From an uncultured Collinsella sp. (lineage in GTDB: Bacteria; Actinomycetota; Coriobacteriia; Coriobacteriales; Coriobacteriaceae), in contig CAADVS010000089.1 of the NCBI GenBank assembly GCA_900752545.1, forward strand, positions 1-30,836: DNA of 30,836 nucleotides, in the 5' to 3' direction. Every line of letters starts with the position of its first letter. The stretch's first letter is position 1. The notes beneath the pieces were generated by a model. That model worked only from the letters and a program-made list of their open reading frames with translations, ran no database searches and had not been told where the DNA came from. The translations under genes were made by a program, and so were the position numbers. This document shows, one piece after another, positions 23,801-30,093 of the stretch.

Positions 23801-26800
23801 CTACACGTCCCTCCTTACAAACGTTCCTTCGTGGTTATACGAGCAGCGCGCATGCGCGGCTTGCGCCGACGTCGGGTCGACAGCGGCGACGATGCCCGCC
23901 TCGAGTTCGCGCAAGCGCTCGGCGATGCCGGCCTCCACGCGGTCGAGCAGCGCATCGAAGTCCATGTTGCCGCCCTCGCCCGGAAAGCCCTTCTTAAGGC
24001 CCGGAATGCGGCCGTCGCCGCGCTCTTCCTCGAGCAACTCGGCGCTCGCCGCACCACGCAGTGCGGGCTTGCCGCCCTTGGTCGAAAAATAGAGCGCCGC
24101 ACGGGCATCTAGACCCAGCGCCCGGCGCATGGCCTGCGCGTAGATGAGTGTCTGGGTATGGGGTGGCAGCCAGCGCGGATCGTCGATGGGGGCCTCGCCC
24201 GACTCCTCGTCGCGCACCGTGGGGTCGGCGAGCTTAAACTCCTCGACACCCGAACGATGCTTGTAGTCAATCACCACAGCGCGGTTCTCGGCGTCCACAT
24301 CCACGCGGTCGATGCGCCCGCCGAGCGGCCAGCCGGCATACTCGACCTGGAGCTCGTTGAACGCAAACTCCAGGTAGCGCGGCGCGAAGGGCGCGAGCGC
24401 CTCGGACTCGTAGGCGAGCACGCCCTCCAGCTGCGGCAAGATCTCGGCCACCTGACGCTCCTCCACCGGGGAGAGCGGCACCAGCGGGCCCTCCGTGCCT
24501 CGCTTGCCGGCGTGCTCGGCCAAGGTCTCGTCAAAGACCTCGCGCAGCAGCTCCTTCGCGCGCGGCAGATTCATGGGCGTCACGCGCTCCATGCCCTCCT
24601 GCGGAAGACGTGCATGCAAGTGCTCCAGCACGTCATGGACAAAGTTGCCCTTCTCCATGTTGCCAAAGCCCGCATCGATGGACTGAGGTTTGACGCGATA
24701 CGAGACGAACCAGCACAGCGGGCAGGTGGAATAGGCCTCGATCTGCGAGGCGGACGTCAGGCGCGGCACGAGCGGCGCGTCCTCGCCCTCGCCATCGCGA
24801 CGACGCAGGACCAAATACGGCACGGCCTCGGCACTCAGATGCTGAGGGGCTTCACAGGTCACGCGCTCGCGCTTGAGACCTTCGCCTGCCGCGGGATCGA
24901 AGTCCTTTACGATATCACCCTCACCCACGCACTTCGCCTTGTCGGCGCCAGCGGCTTTAGCGTCACCAGCGGTCTTAGCGTCGTCAGCGATCTTAGCGCC
25001 GTCAGCCTCGGCATGCGCCCGCAACTCGGTCCACACGGCCGCCGGATAGCACTCGCGCGCCTGACGATCATGGGTCACACGGGCGAGCGTAACCGGACCA
25101 CGCGACGCTTGCATCGCGTGACCAAAGCGCACGCGCAGCAGGGCCGCGGGCTCAAGCGTCACGCCCTCGCGACCAAGGCTCGCCGTCAGCGTAGCCAGCG
25201 GTCCCTCCTCGTGCGAGAGTGGATAGCTGTCCAGATCGACATCGGCAAACAGCACGGCATCGTAGCTGCCGGGGCGCAGAGCCGCCGCGTCGGCAAGCGA
25301 AGCAAAACGAACCTGGGCACGTGGCGCACGGTCAACCTCGTGGGTCTCGTAATCGTAGGCGGTGCTACGCTTGTCCACCTTGGTGCGAATGCCATCGAGC
25401 ACGGGCACGGTCGCGGCCTGCGACACGTCGAGCGCGCGGGCGCCGTTCATAAGGATGTCGATGGCGTGGCGCAGCAGGGCTACCTCCGCCTGGCGACGGG
25501 CCTGGCCATCCAAGCTGCCCAGCGAGCGATCGGGCAACGCCTCGGCAACGGCAAGCATGGCCTTGAGCGCCGTCACGGGCTTGTCACGCCACAGAGCCTG
25601 GAACACGTCCGAGACCACACACGGTACGTTCTTAAACCAGTTATCGTCGCTCGCCGCCTTGCGCGCGCCCCTCACCTGGCCTTGGACACTCTGCAGCAGG
25701 CTCTTAACGCCCGCGGTAGTCTTGCTGCGCGAGAGACGCATATTCTTATCGAAGGTACGGGCATTGACGGCATCAGCGCCCGAAAGCGGACTGTAGATCC
25801 AGTCGGTAAGCTCCGGCGCGGGCCACCACTCGGTCTTTGACGCCATGCCCTCATCGGCGGCCTTCATACGCTCGATCAGACCGGCAAGCGCCGCAAACTG
25901 CCTGCCCGCAATGGATTGGGAAAACGCCGTGAACTCAGCTGTCTCGGCGGCGATATGACGAGCCGCCAGACGAGAGGCGAGCTCACCGAACAGCTGGGGT
26001 GCCCGGGCAGAAACAACGAGCACGCGCACGGGGTCGGCGGGCGTTGCAGTAGTTTTATCGGCCTTGGACTCCTTGTGCGCTTTCACCAACTTATCGATGG
26101 CGTCCGCATAGACATGAGCACGGGCATGGGGACCGGCGACCTCAATAAAGACAGGCTGAGCGGCAGTCCCGCAAGCGACATCAGACGCGACGGCGTCCTC
26201 CCCCAGCGGCGCAATCTCAAACAGCACACCGCGGGCATCAAATGCCGCGGCAAGCTCCTCGCACATCGCCGCCTGCTCGCGGGCAAGCAGCACGACGACC
26301 TCTCCCCCATTGTTCGCCACGGCAGACAGCAGCTCGAGCAGGCCGTGCGTAAACGACGTGACACCGCGCACGCATACGGCGCGGGTGCACGCCGGCAGGT
26401 TATCGGCCAGGGCACCGGCCATAATGTCAGCTGCCTCGCAGGGCTCGACCATATCTCGACGATCCAAACCGCCCGCGTAGGCGCGCAAAAGCTCGAACAC
26501 GCGAGCCTCGGCATCGCTTTTTGGCTCAGGCTGGCAATTGTTGCCACGGCATCGCTCGGCACCTGTCCCCGCCACACCCGGCAGCACGTCGCGGGCCATG
26601 CGCGCGAGCATGCGCACCGTGCCCTGGCTGCGCGAAAGTGGCTGCAGGTCGGCATCGACGAGACGCGTGACCATGTCCGAGAACAGCATCTGGCGCTGCA
26701 GGTTGTCGACAAAACCTCGCCCGTCGCCCAAAAGCTCCCAAAGCGAGCGAAGCCACGATGTAGGCGTCTTGTAGTCAATACCCAGCGAAATCCCGGCTTC

Positions 26801-26950
26801 CGCCGCATCATGACGGCACAGGTCGAGCTCGGCAAACGTAGGTGCCAGCAACACGGCACGCCCGTGGCGGGCAATAAGATCGGCAAGCAACGCCGACTCG
26901 GCATCGCTCAAATCCGTGCCGGCATTGGTGGTATAGATTCGAACAGGCAT
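23801..26950 (-). CDS. addB: AddB-like PD-(D/E)XK nuclease subunit
   Basis: A 1049-residue partner of the AddA helicase. The N-terminal two thirds resemble an inactivated helicase: the place of the Walker A loop reads RAVLLAPTFAE, with no GxGKT. The nuclease domain (about 735-1040) has His772 (GNFVHDVLEHL), Asp881 (GGRIDRVD), Asp895 and Lys897 (VIDYKHR), so it should cut DNA. Cysteines available for the AddB iron-sulfur cluster are Cys743, Cys746 (CPLC) and Cys1036 (RCSYNHEG). The usual C-terminal CxxC...C is not present. An Ala/Asp/Lys-rich low-complexity insert lies around residues 650-667. ATG 26950 has GGAGG 3 nt upstream. Named by position and domain layout; sequence divergence from Bacillus AddB is large. 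Confidence 0.82.
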   Translation of the reverse strand: MPVRIYTTNAGTDLSDAESALLADLIARHGRAVLLAPTFAELDLCRHDAAEAGISLGIDYKTPTSWLRSLWELLGDGRGFVDNLQRQMLFSDMVTRLVDADLQPLSRSQGTVRMLARMARDVLPGVAGTGAERCRGNNCQPEPKSDAEARVFELLRAYAGGLDRRDMVEPCEAADIMAGALADNLPACTRAVCVRGVTSFTHGLLELLSAVANNGGEVVVLLAREQAAMCEELAAAFDARGVLFEIAPLGEDAVASDVACGTAAQPVFIEVAGPHARAHVYADAIDKLVKAHKESKADKTTATPADPVRVLVVSARAPQLFGELASRLAARHIAAETAEFTAFSQSIAGRQFAALAGLIERMKAADEGMASKTEWWPAPELTDWIYSPLSGADAVNARTFDKNMRLSRSKTTAGVKSLLQSVQGQVRGARKAASDDNWFKNVPCVVSDVFQALWRDKPVTALKAMLAVAEALPDRSLGSLDGQARRQAEVALLRHAIDILMNGARALDVSQAATVPVLDGIRTKVDKRSTAYDYETHEVDRAPRAQVRFASLADAAALRPGSYDAVLFADVDLDSYPLSHEEGPLATLTASLGREGVTLEPAALLRVRFGHAMQASRGPVTLARVTHDRQARECYPAAVWTELRAHAEADGAKIADDAKTAGDAKAAGADKAKCVGEGDIVKDFDPAAGEGLKRERVTCEAPQHLSAEAVPYLVLRRRDGEGEDAPLVPRLTSASQIEAYSTCPLCWFVSYRVKPQSIDAGFGNMEKGNFVHDVLEHLHARLPQEGMERVTPMNLPRAKELLREVFDETLAEHAGKRGTEGPLVPLSPVEERQVAEILPQLEGVLAYESEALAPFAPRYLEFAFNELQVEYAGWPLGGRIDRVDVDAENRAVVIDYKHRSGVEEFKLADPTVRDEESGEAPIDDPRWLPPHTQTLIYAQAMRRALGLDARAALYFSTKGGKPALRGAASAELLEEERGDGRIPGLKKGFPGEGGNMDFDALLDRVEAGIAERLRELEAGIVAAVDPTSAQAAHARCSYNHEGTFVRRDV
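24950..25003. repeat. Three 18-bp tandem repeats in addB
   Basis: Three consecutive 18-bp units close to AGCGGTCTTAGCGTCGTC at 24950-24967, 24968-24985 and 24986-25003. They encode six-residue units of the low-complexity segment KIADDAKTAGDAKAAGADKAK. The repeat keeps the frame and lies before the nuclease domain, so it looks like an expandable linker. Confidence 0.85.
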
Positions 26951-27032
26951 GGTCCTCCGCTCAAACTGTTCGCAATAATCAATGCATCCATCCTACCCGC
27001 CCACGCGGACAGATTTGCCCCACGCCAACAGA

Positions 27033-27121
27033 TTTGATCCCTTGGGGACGGAGGAAAACGGATCATCGAGGGGGTTAGTCTAACCCGGTGATCCGTTTTC
27101 CTCCGTCCCCAAGGGATCAAA
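27033..27121. repeat. Perfect 33-bp inverted repeat element
   Basis: The arm 27033-27065 (TTTGATCCCTTGGGGACGG..., ending AAAACGGATCA) is the exact reverse complement of 27089-27121. The 23-bp centre contains GGGTTAG/CTAACCC (27072-27078 with 27080-27086). The right arm ends inside the A/T run of the yerC terminator. The motif ACAGATTTG occurs at 27009-27017 and again at 27028-27036, at its left edge. It has no coding capacity. It fits a palindromic intergenic repeat (REP/MITE-like). Confidence 0.9.
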
Positions 27122-27146
27122 AAACCGCCCCCGGAGGAGCGGTTTT
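27119..27146 (-). terminator. Intrinsic terminator of yerC-like gene
   Basis: AAAACCGC (27121-27128) pairs with GCGGTTTT (27139-27146). On the minus strand the stem is followed by a run of six T (complement of 27119-27124). It lies about 24 bp beyond the stop of the TrpR-like gene, and could also act on plus-strand transcripts. Confidence 0.85.
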
Positions 27147-27169
27147 GCACAATTCGTTTTTGGCGCGGC

Positions 27170-27469
27170 CTACTCGCCATCCTCCAGCTTGATGAGGATC
27201 TTGCGGTAGCCACCGTACTCGCCGTTGAGCGCCTTGGACACACGGCTCACCGTGGTGGACGAAGCGCCGGTACGCGCCTGAACCTCGACATAGGGCTCGC
27301 CCTCGTCCAGGTAACGCGCGACCTGCAGACGCTGCGATAGATCGCAAATCTCGCGCGGCGTGCAGATATCGGTCAAAAACGCTTGGATATCCTTCTCGTC
27401 GTCCAAAAGGCTAAATGCGTGGACCAGCTGCTTGACATCAGGCTTGTCAAACATGTTCTCGATATTCAT
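27170..27469 (-). CDS. YerC/TrpR-like DNA-binding regulator
   Basis: A 99-residue protein of the YerC/YecD family, related to the tryptophan repressor TrpR. All-helical, with the family order FSLLDDEKDIQAFLTDICTPREICDLSQRLQVARYLDEG and a helix-turn-helix at about 59-81 (PYVEVQARTGASSTTVSRVSKAL), then the basic/Gly turn NGEYGGYRKIL. It probably binds DNA as a dimer; the ligand and targets are unknown. The ATG at 27469 has only a weak site (GGCGGTGA). It is monocistronic, with a candidate promoter at 27575-27605 and a terminator at 27119-27146. Confidence 0.93.
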   Translation of the reverse strand: MNIENMFDKPDVKQLVHAFSLLDDEKDIQAFLTDICTPREICDLSQRLQVARYLDEGEPYVEVQARTGASSTTVSRVSKALNGEYGGYRKILIKLEDGE

Positions 27470-27792
27470 CGATCACCGCCAAACCCGCCAAAAGGCATCG
27501 AAGTTGGTACTGACATCGGGCATCGTTCGCCCGTTCTATGCAATAGGGCAACGCCTGTGGCTTTTGCCCGTAGCAGTGTAGCACACCACCAAACTAAAGC
27601 GACAAGACTCTCTGCCAGCGGCGCGTTTTTTAGGACGAACGCCGGTTTGAAACCGAATGCGCACGCAAGCTCCACGAATATCTGAGACAATGGGCGCCCA
27701 AACAGGACCGTGCCCGCGCATCTATCCGAGTTGCAAAGGCATGCGCCTCTCACGCCTCTTTGCCACGTCTTGCGCAAGAAAGGATCTCCACC
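27470..27792. other. Divergent gap with leader hairpins
   Basis: No gene is seen in this gap. On the side of the TrpR-like gene two hairpins lie in the predicted leader: CGGGC/GCCCG (about 27517-27533), and GGGCAA/TTGCCC with inner GCC/GGC (27546-27569). The plus-strand gene has AAAGGA (about 27779) as ribosome site; an isolated GACAAT with TG upstream (near 27686) is a possible -10. Confidence 0.45.
27575..27605 (-). promoter_or_regulatory. Candidate promoter of TrpR-like gene
   Basis: Read on the minus strand, TACACT (27580-27575) has TGC directly before it, an extended -10. TTGTCG (27605-27600) stands 19 bp further upstream as -35. The predicted leader is about 100 nt and contains two hairpins. 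Assigned by eye. Confidence 0.4.
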
Positions 27793-28158
27793 ATGCGCTT
27801 TTTGCTCAACTGGCTTTTGACCTCAATCGCCATCGCGATTGCAACGTTTCTCGTCCCCGGTATTCAGCCCTTCGGCATGGCCGATGCCTGGGTCTGCTTT
27901 GCCTTCGTGGGACTGTTCCTCAACATCGTCGACTCGCTCGTAAAGCCGTTCCTGACGGTCATCTCACTGCCGCTCACTATTATCACGCTTGGTATTTTTC
28001 AGCTCGTAGTCAACAGCTTTATGCTCGAGCTGGCCAGCTACCTGTCGGTCAATCTGCTGGGCGCGGGTATCTCCATTGCCGGCTTTGGATCGGCCTTTAT
28101 GGGCAGCATCCTGGTATCCATCATGCGCAGCATTCTCGACAGCATCGCCAGGAACTAA
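27793..28158 (+). CDS. Small four-helix membrane protein (phage holin family)
   Basis: A 121-residue, very hydrophobic protein of the Phage_holin_4_2 family (YvlD-like). Despite the family name these are chromosomal bacterial proteins of unknown role. Four membrane helices are visible: about 3-21, 28-50, 54-80 and 90-115. The signature FLNIVDSLVKPFLTVISLPLTIITLGIFQLVVN includes the conserved Asn, Lys-Pro and Leu-Pro turns. The start is ATG 27793, with AAAGGA about 8 nt upstream, 11 codons inside the longest open frame. It is transcribed alone, with its own terminator. Confidence 0.9.
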   Translation: MRFLLNWLLTSIAIAIATFLVPGIQPFGMADAWVCFAFVGLFLNIVDSLVKPFLTVISLPLTIITLGIFQLVVNSFMLELASYLSVNLLGAGISIAGFGSAFMGSILVSIMRSILDSIARN

Positions 28159-28195
28159 AGCGACCGGATACGGACCGCCACAACACGCCAAAACG

Positions 28196-28226
28196 AAGGC
28201 CGTCCATCGCAACGATGGGCGGCCTT
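28196..28226 (+). terminator. Terminator of small membrane protein gene
   Basis: AAGGCCGTCCATCG (28196-28209) pairs with CGATGGGCGGCCTT (28213-28226) through a 3-nt loop with one G-U pair, followed by GTCATTT. A 14-bp stem 38 bp beyond the stop codon. Confidence 0.8.
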
Positions 28227-28251
28227 GTCATTTGCCAAGCCTCAGAGGGCA

Positions 28252-28286
28252 AGAAAATCGACCATTTCTACCCCGTCCCCAAATGG
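28252..28286 (-). terminator. Terminator-like hairpin of Rrf2 gene
   Basis: CCATTT (28262-28267) pairs with AAATGG (28281-28286). On the minus strand the stem is followed by TCGATTTTCTT. It starts 10 bp after the Rrf2 stop. Its loop carries TTGGGGACGG (minus), also found in both arms of the palindrome at 27033-27121. Confidence 0.6.
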
Positions 28287-28295
28287 CAGGTGCGG

Positions 28296-28724
28296 CTAGA
28301 TGACGTAGTCGTAGCCCTCGTTGGGGGCGACGAGCGTATCGAGCGTCACGCCGTCGAGATAGTCGTTGATGAGCTTGTCCAGGTTCTTCCACACGTCGAG
28401 CGTGGGGCACTCGTCCGAACGCGAGCAGCCCTTGCAGTCGCCGTCCAGGCATGCGACCGGTGCCAGGCTGCCCTCGGTCAGGCGCAAGATCTCGCCCACC
28501 GTGTACTGCTCGGGCGGGCGCGTGAGCACGTAGCCGCCACCCTTGCCGCGCATGCCCGAGAGCATATTGGCGCGGACGAGCGTAGCCAAAATGTTCTCCA
28601 GATATTTCTCAGAAATCCCCTGACGCGCCGCGATCTCTTTGAGGGGAATGCGGCCTGCCGCCTGGTGCTCGGCCAGGTCGACCATAACGCGCAGGGCATA
28701 TCTGCCCTTTGTGGAAACCAACAT
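28296..28724 (-). CDS. Rrf2/IscR-type regulator
   Basis: A 142-residue transcription factor. It has an N-terminal winged helix-turn-helix (MLVSTKGRYALRVMVDLAEH; PLKEIAARQGISEKYLENILATLVRANMLSGMRGKGGGYVLTRP), a dimer helix, and a cysteine cluster Cys92, Cys97, Cys100, Cys106 (ACLDGDCKGCSRSDECP), at the place of the IscR iron-sulfur ligands. CymR, the cysteine regulator of Firmicutes, lacks these Cys, so this protein is closer to a cluster-sensing type. It is divergent from cysK. Its promoter (28761-28788) overlaps a direct repeat of AATTC, suggesting self-control. Sensing of iron-sulfur or sulfur status is inferred. Confidence 0.93.
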   Translation of the reverse strand: MLVSTKGRYALRVMVDLAEHQAAGRIPLKEIAARQGISEKYLENILATLVRANMLSGMRGKGGGYVLTRPPEQYTVGEILRLTEGSLAPVACLDGDCKGCSRSDECPTLDVWKNLDKLINDYLDGVTLDTLVAPNEGYDYVI

Positions 28725-28749
28725 ATATATTGCTGCCTTTCGGTCTTTT

Positions 28750-28764
28750 AATTCGTAGAAATTC
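28750..28764. promoter_or_regulatory. Direct repeat, possible Rrf2 operator
   Basis: AATTC occurs at 28750-28754 and 28760-28764, ten base pairs apart, one helical turn. The second copy overlaps the -10 (28761-28766) of the Rrf2 gene, a position from which a repressor would block its own promoter. The assignment is inferred. Confidence 0.35.
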
Positions 28765-28788
28765 TAGCCGAAAAATTGGTTTTGAAAA
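28761..28788 (-). promoter_or_regulatory. Candidate promoter of Rrf2 gene
   Basis: On the minus strand TTTTCA (28788-28783), 16 bp, then TAGAAT (28766-28761). The -10 matches TATAAT at five of six positions. It lies about 37 bp upstream of the start codon. Confidence 0.5.
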
Positions 28789-28819
28789 TACCTATTCCCG
28801 TCAAGCTGGTTAATCGACT

Positions 28820-28846
28820 CGCAATAATCTTCTATTTCCTATTGCG
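28820..28846. promoter_or_regulatory. Inverted repeat at cysK -35
   Basis: CGCAATA (28820-28826) and TATTGCG (28840-28846) are perfect reverse complements, 13 bp apart. The right half overlaps the proposed cysK -35 (28842-28847). A dimeric regulator bound here would compete with RNA polymerase. The divergent Rrf2 protein is the obvious candidate, but its operator is unknown. Confidence 0.45.
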
Positions 28847-28870
28847 TTACTAGGCTTTACTGTCTACTAT
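28842..28870 (+). promoter_or_regulatory. Candidate cysK promoter
   Basis: TTGCGT (28842-28847), a 17-bp spacer, and TACTAT (28865-28870). The hexamers are imperfect but the spacing is ideal. Transcription would start near 28877, giving a leader of about 100 nt. Confidence 0.5.
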
Positions 28871-28892
28871 GCTTGCCAACAGCAAAAAGAAC

Positions 28893-28944
28893 AACCCATA
28901 AAGTTTGTGGGTTTGCTGCTACACACACCGTGAACCCACACGGT
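28893..28944 (+). promoter_or_regulatory. Structured cysK leader RNA
   Basis: Three segments can pair in alternative ways. AACCCA (28893-28898) pairs with TGGGTT (28908-28913). The same TGTGGGTT (28906-28913) also matches AACCCACA (28933-28940). The latter holds the 6-nt loop (AACCCA, 28933-28938) of a hairpin with arms ACCGTG (28927-28932) and CACGGT (28939-28944), so a pseudoknot is possible. The region ends about 20 nt before the GGAGG ribosome site. No T-box core or U tract is seen. A regulatory role is inference. Confidence 0.45.
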
Positions 28945-28976
28945 ATCCAGCCATTTGAACACTTTGGAGGTTCACC

Positions 28977-29915
28977 ATGAGCAATGTTTATACGTCCATC
29001 GATCAGCTTATCGGCCACACCCCGCTTCTGGAGCTCACTCACTTTGAGGCCGATGAGGACCTCAAGGCCCGCGTGCTCGTCAAGCTGGAATACTTCAACC
29101 CCGCCGGGTCCGTCAAAGACCGCGTCGCCAAGAACATGATCGACGAGGCCGAGAAGGCCGGCAAGCTCGTGCGCGGCGGCGACTACACCATCATCGAGCC
29201 CACGAGTGGCAACACCGGCGTCGGCATCGCCTCGGTGGCGGCGGCTCGCGGCTACAAGGTGATCATCACCATGCCCGAGACCATGTCCGTCGAGCGCCGC
29301 AAACTTATGCAGGCATACGGCGCACAGCTCGTGCTCACCGACGGTTCCAAGGGCATGAAGGGCGCCATCGCCAAGGCCGAGGAACTGCAGAAGGAGACAC
29401 CCAACAGCATTATCCCCGGCCAGTTTGTAAACCCCGCCAACCCCGCCATCCACAAGGCCACGACCGGCCCCGAGATCTGGGATGACACCGACGGCGAGGT
29501 CGACATCTTCGTCGCCGGCGTTGGCACCGGCGGCACCGTGACCGGCGTGGGCGAGTTCCTCAAGGAGCAGAACCCCGAGATTCAGGTTGTCGCCGTCGAG
29601 CCCGCCACTTCCCCAGTGCTCTCCAAGGGCCAGGCCGGCCCGCACAAGATCCAGGGTATCGGCGCCGGCTTTGTGCCCGACGTCCTCGACACCCAGGTCT
29701 ATGACGAGATCATCCCCGTCGAGAACGACGACGCCTTTGCCACCGGCCGCGCCGTGGGCCACAAGGAGGGCGTGCTCGTGGGCATTTCGTCCGGCGCCGC
29801 CGTGTGGGCCGCACTGCAGCTGGCCAAGCGCCCCGAGAACGAGGGCAAGACCATCGTGGCTCTGCTTGCCGACACCGGTGAGCGCTACCTGTCCACGGCA
29901 CTCTTCCAGGACTAG
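28977..29915 (+). CDS. cysK: Cysteine synthase (O-acetylserine sulfhydrylase)
   Basis: A 312-residue PLP enzyme making cysteine from O-acetylserine and sulfide in the cytosol. The PLP lysine is Lys47 (NPAGSVKDR). The substrate loop is TSGNTGVGIA (about 76-85), the phosphate-binding loop is GVGTGGT, and the C-terminal SSGAAVWAAL holds the usual Ser. The short form of about 310 residues without a CBS domain is typical of CysK. ATG 28977 has GGAGG 7 nt upstream. It is divergent from the Rrf2 regulator and followed by mnmA on the same strand after a strong terminator. Confidence 0.96.
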   Translation: MSNVYTSIDQLIGHTPLLELTHFEADEDLKARVLVKLEYFNPAGSVKDRVAKNMIDEAEKAGKLVRGGDYTIIEPTSGNTGVGIASVAAARGYKVIITMPETMSVERRKLMQAYGAQLVLTDGSKGMKGAIAKAEELQKETPNSIIPGQFVNPANPAIHKATTGPEIWDDTDGEVDIFVAGVGTGGTVTGVGEFLKEQNPEIQVVAVEPATSPVLSKGQAGPHKIQGIGAGFVPDVLDTQVYDEIIPVENDDAFATGRAVGHKEGVLVGISSGAAVWAALQLAKRPENEGKTIVALLADTGERYLSTALFQD

Positions 29916-30012
29916 GGCCTCGCCCATAGGCTGAGCCCAGGGACGAGCCGGCCTCCTCTCTCCCGGCAGTCTGAGCCCATCCAATCAGGGTGTCCCACGA
30001 GACGTCCGAACT

Positions 30013-30021
30013 TGCTACAAT
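30013..30021 (+). promoter_or_regulatory. Candidate extended -10 promoter of mnmA
   Basis: TGCTACAAT: a TG-N extension followed by TACAAT, matching TATAAT at five of six positions. No good -35 lies 16-18 bp upstream. Transcription would start around 30028, within the left arm of the terminator at 30026-30064. Confidence 0.45.
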
Positions 30022-30025
30022 GTCT

Positions 30026-30064
30026 GCGGCGCGGAACCAGCCTCCCGCGCCGCTTTTCTTTTTT
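30026..30064 (+). terminator. Strong intrinsic terminator between cysK and mnmA
   Basis: GCGGCGCGG (30026-30034) pairs with CCGCGCCGC (30045-30053), followed by TTTTCTTTTTT (30054-30064). It lies 110 bp after the cysK stop and 30 bp before mnmA. It should end cysK transcripts, or act as an attenuator for mnmA. Confidence 0.9.
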
Positions 30065-30093
30065 GGCCACATGCCACCAAGGAGAACCTCCCC

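Noticed and set aside
24158..25840. A 560-codon open frame opposite addB
   Set aside because: Antisense shadow of the nuclease gene, low-complexity composition.
26960..26980. CGAACAGTTTGAG (minus) as an SOS box before addB
   Set aside because: Only the left half-site matches; the right half lacks GTTC.
27657..28751. A 364-codon plus-strand frame spanning the holin-family and Rrf2 genes
   Set aside because: It runs out of frame through the small membrane protein gene and antisense to the Rrf2 gene; the product is Arg/His-rich.
28871..28976. T-box leader upstream of cysK
   Set aside because: No T-box sequence and no following terminator are present.
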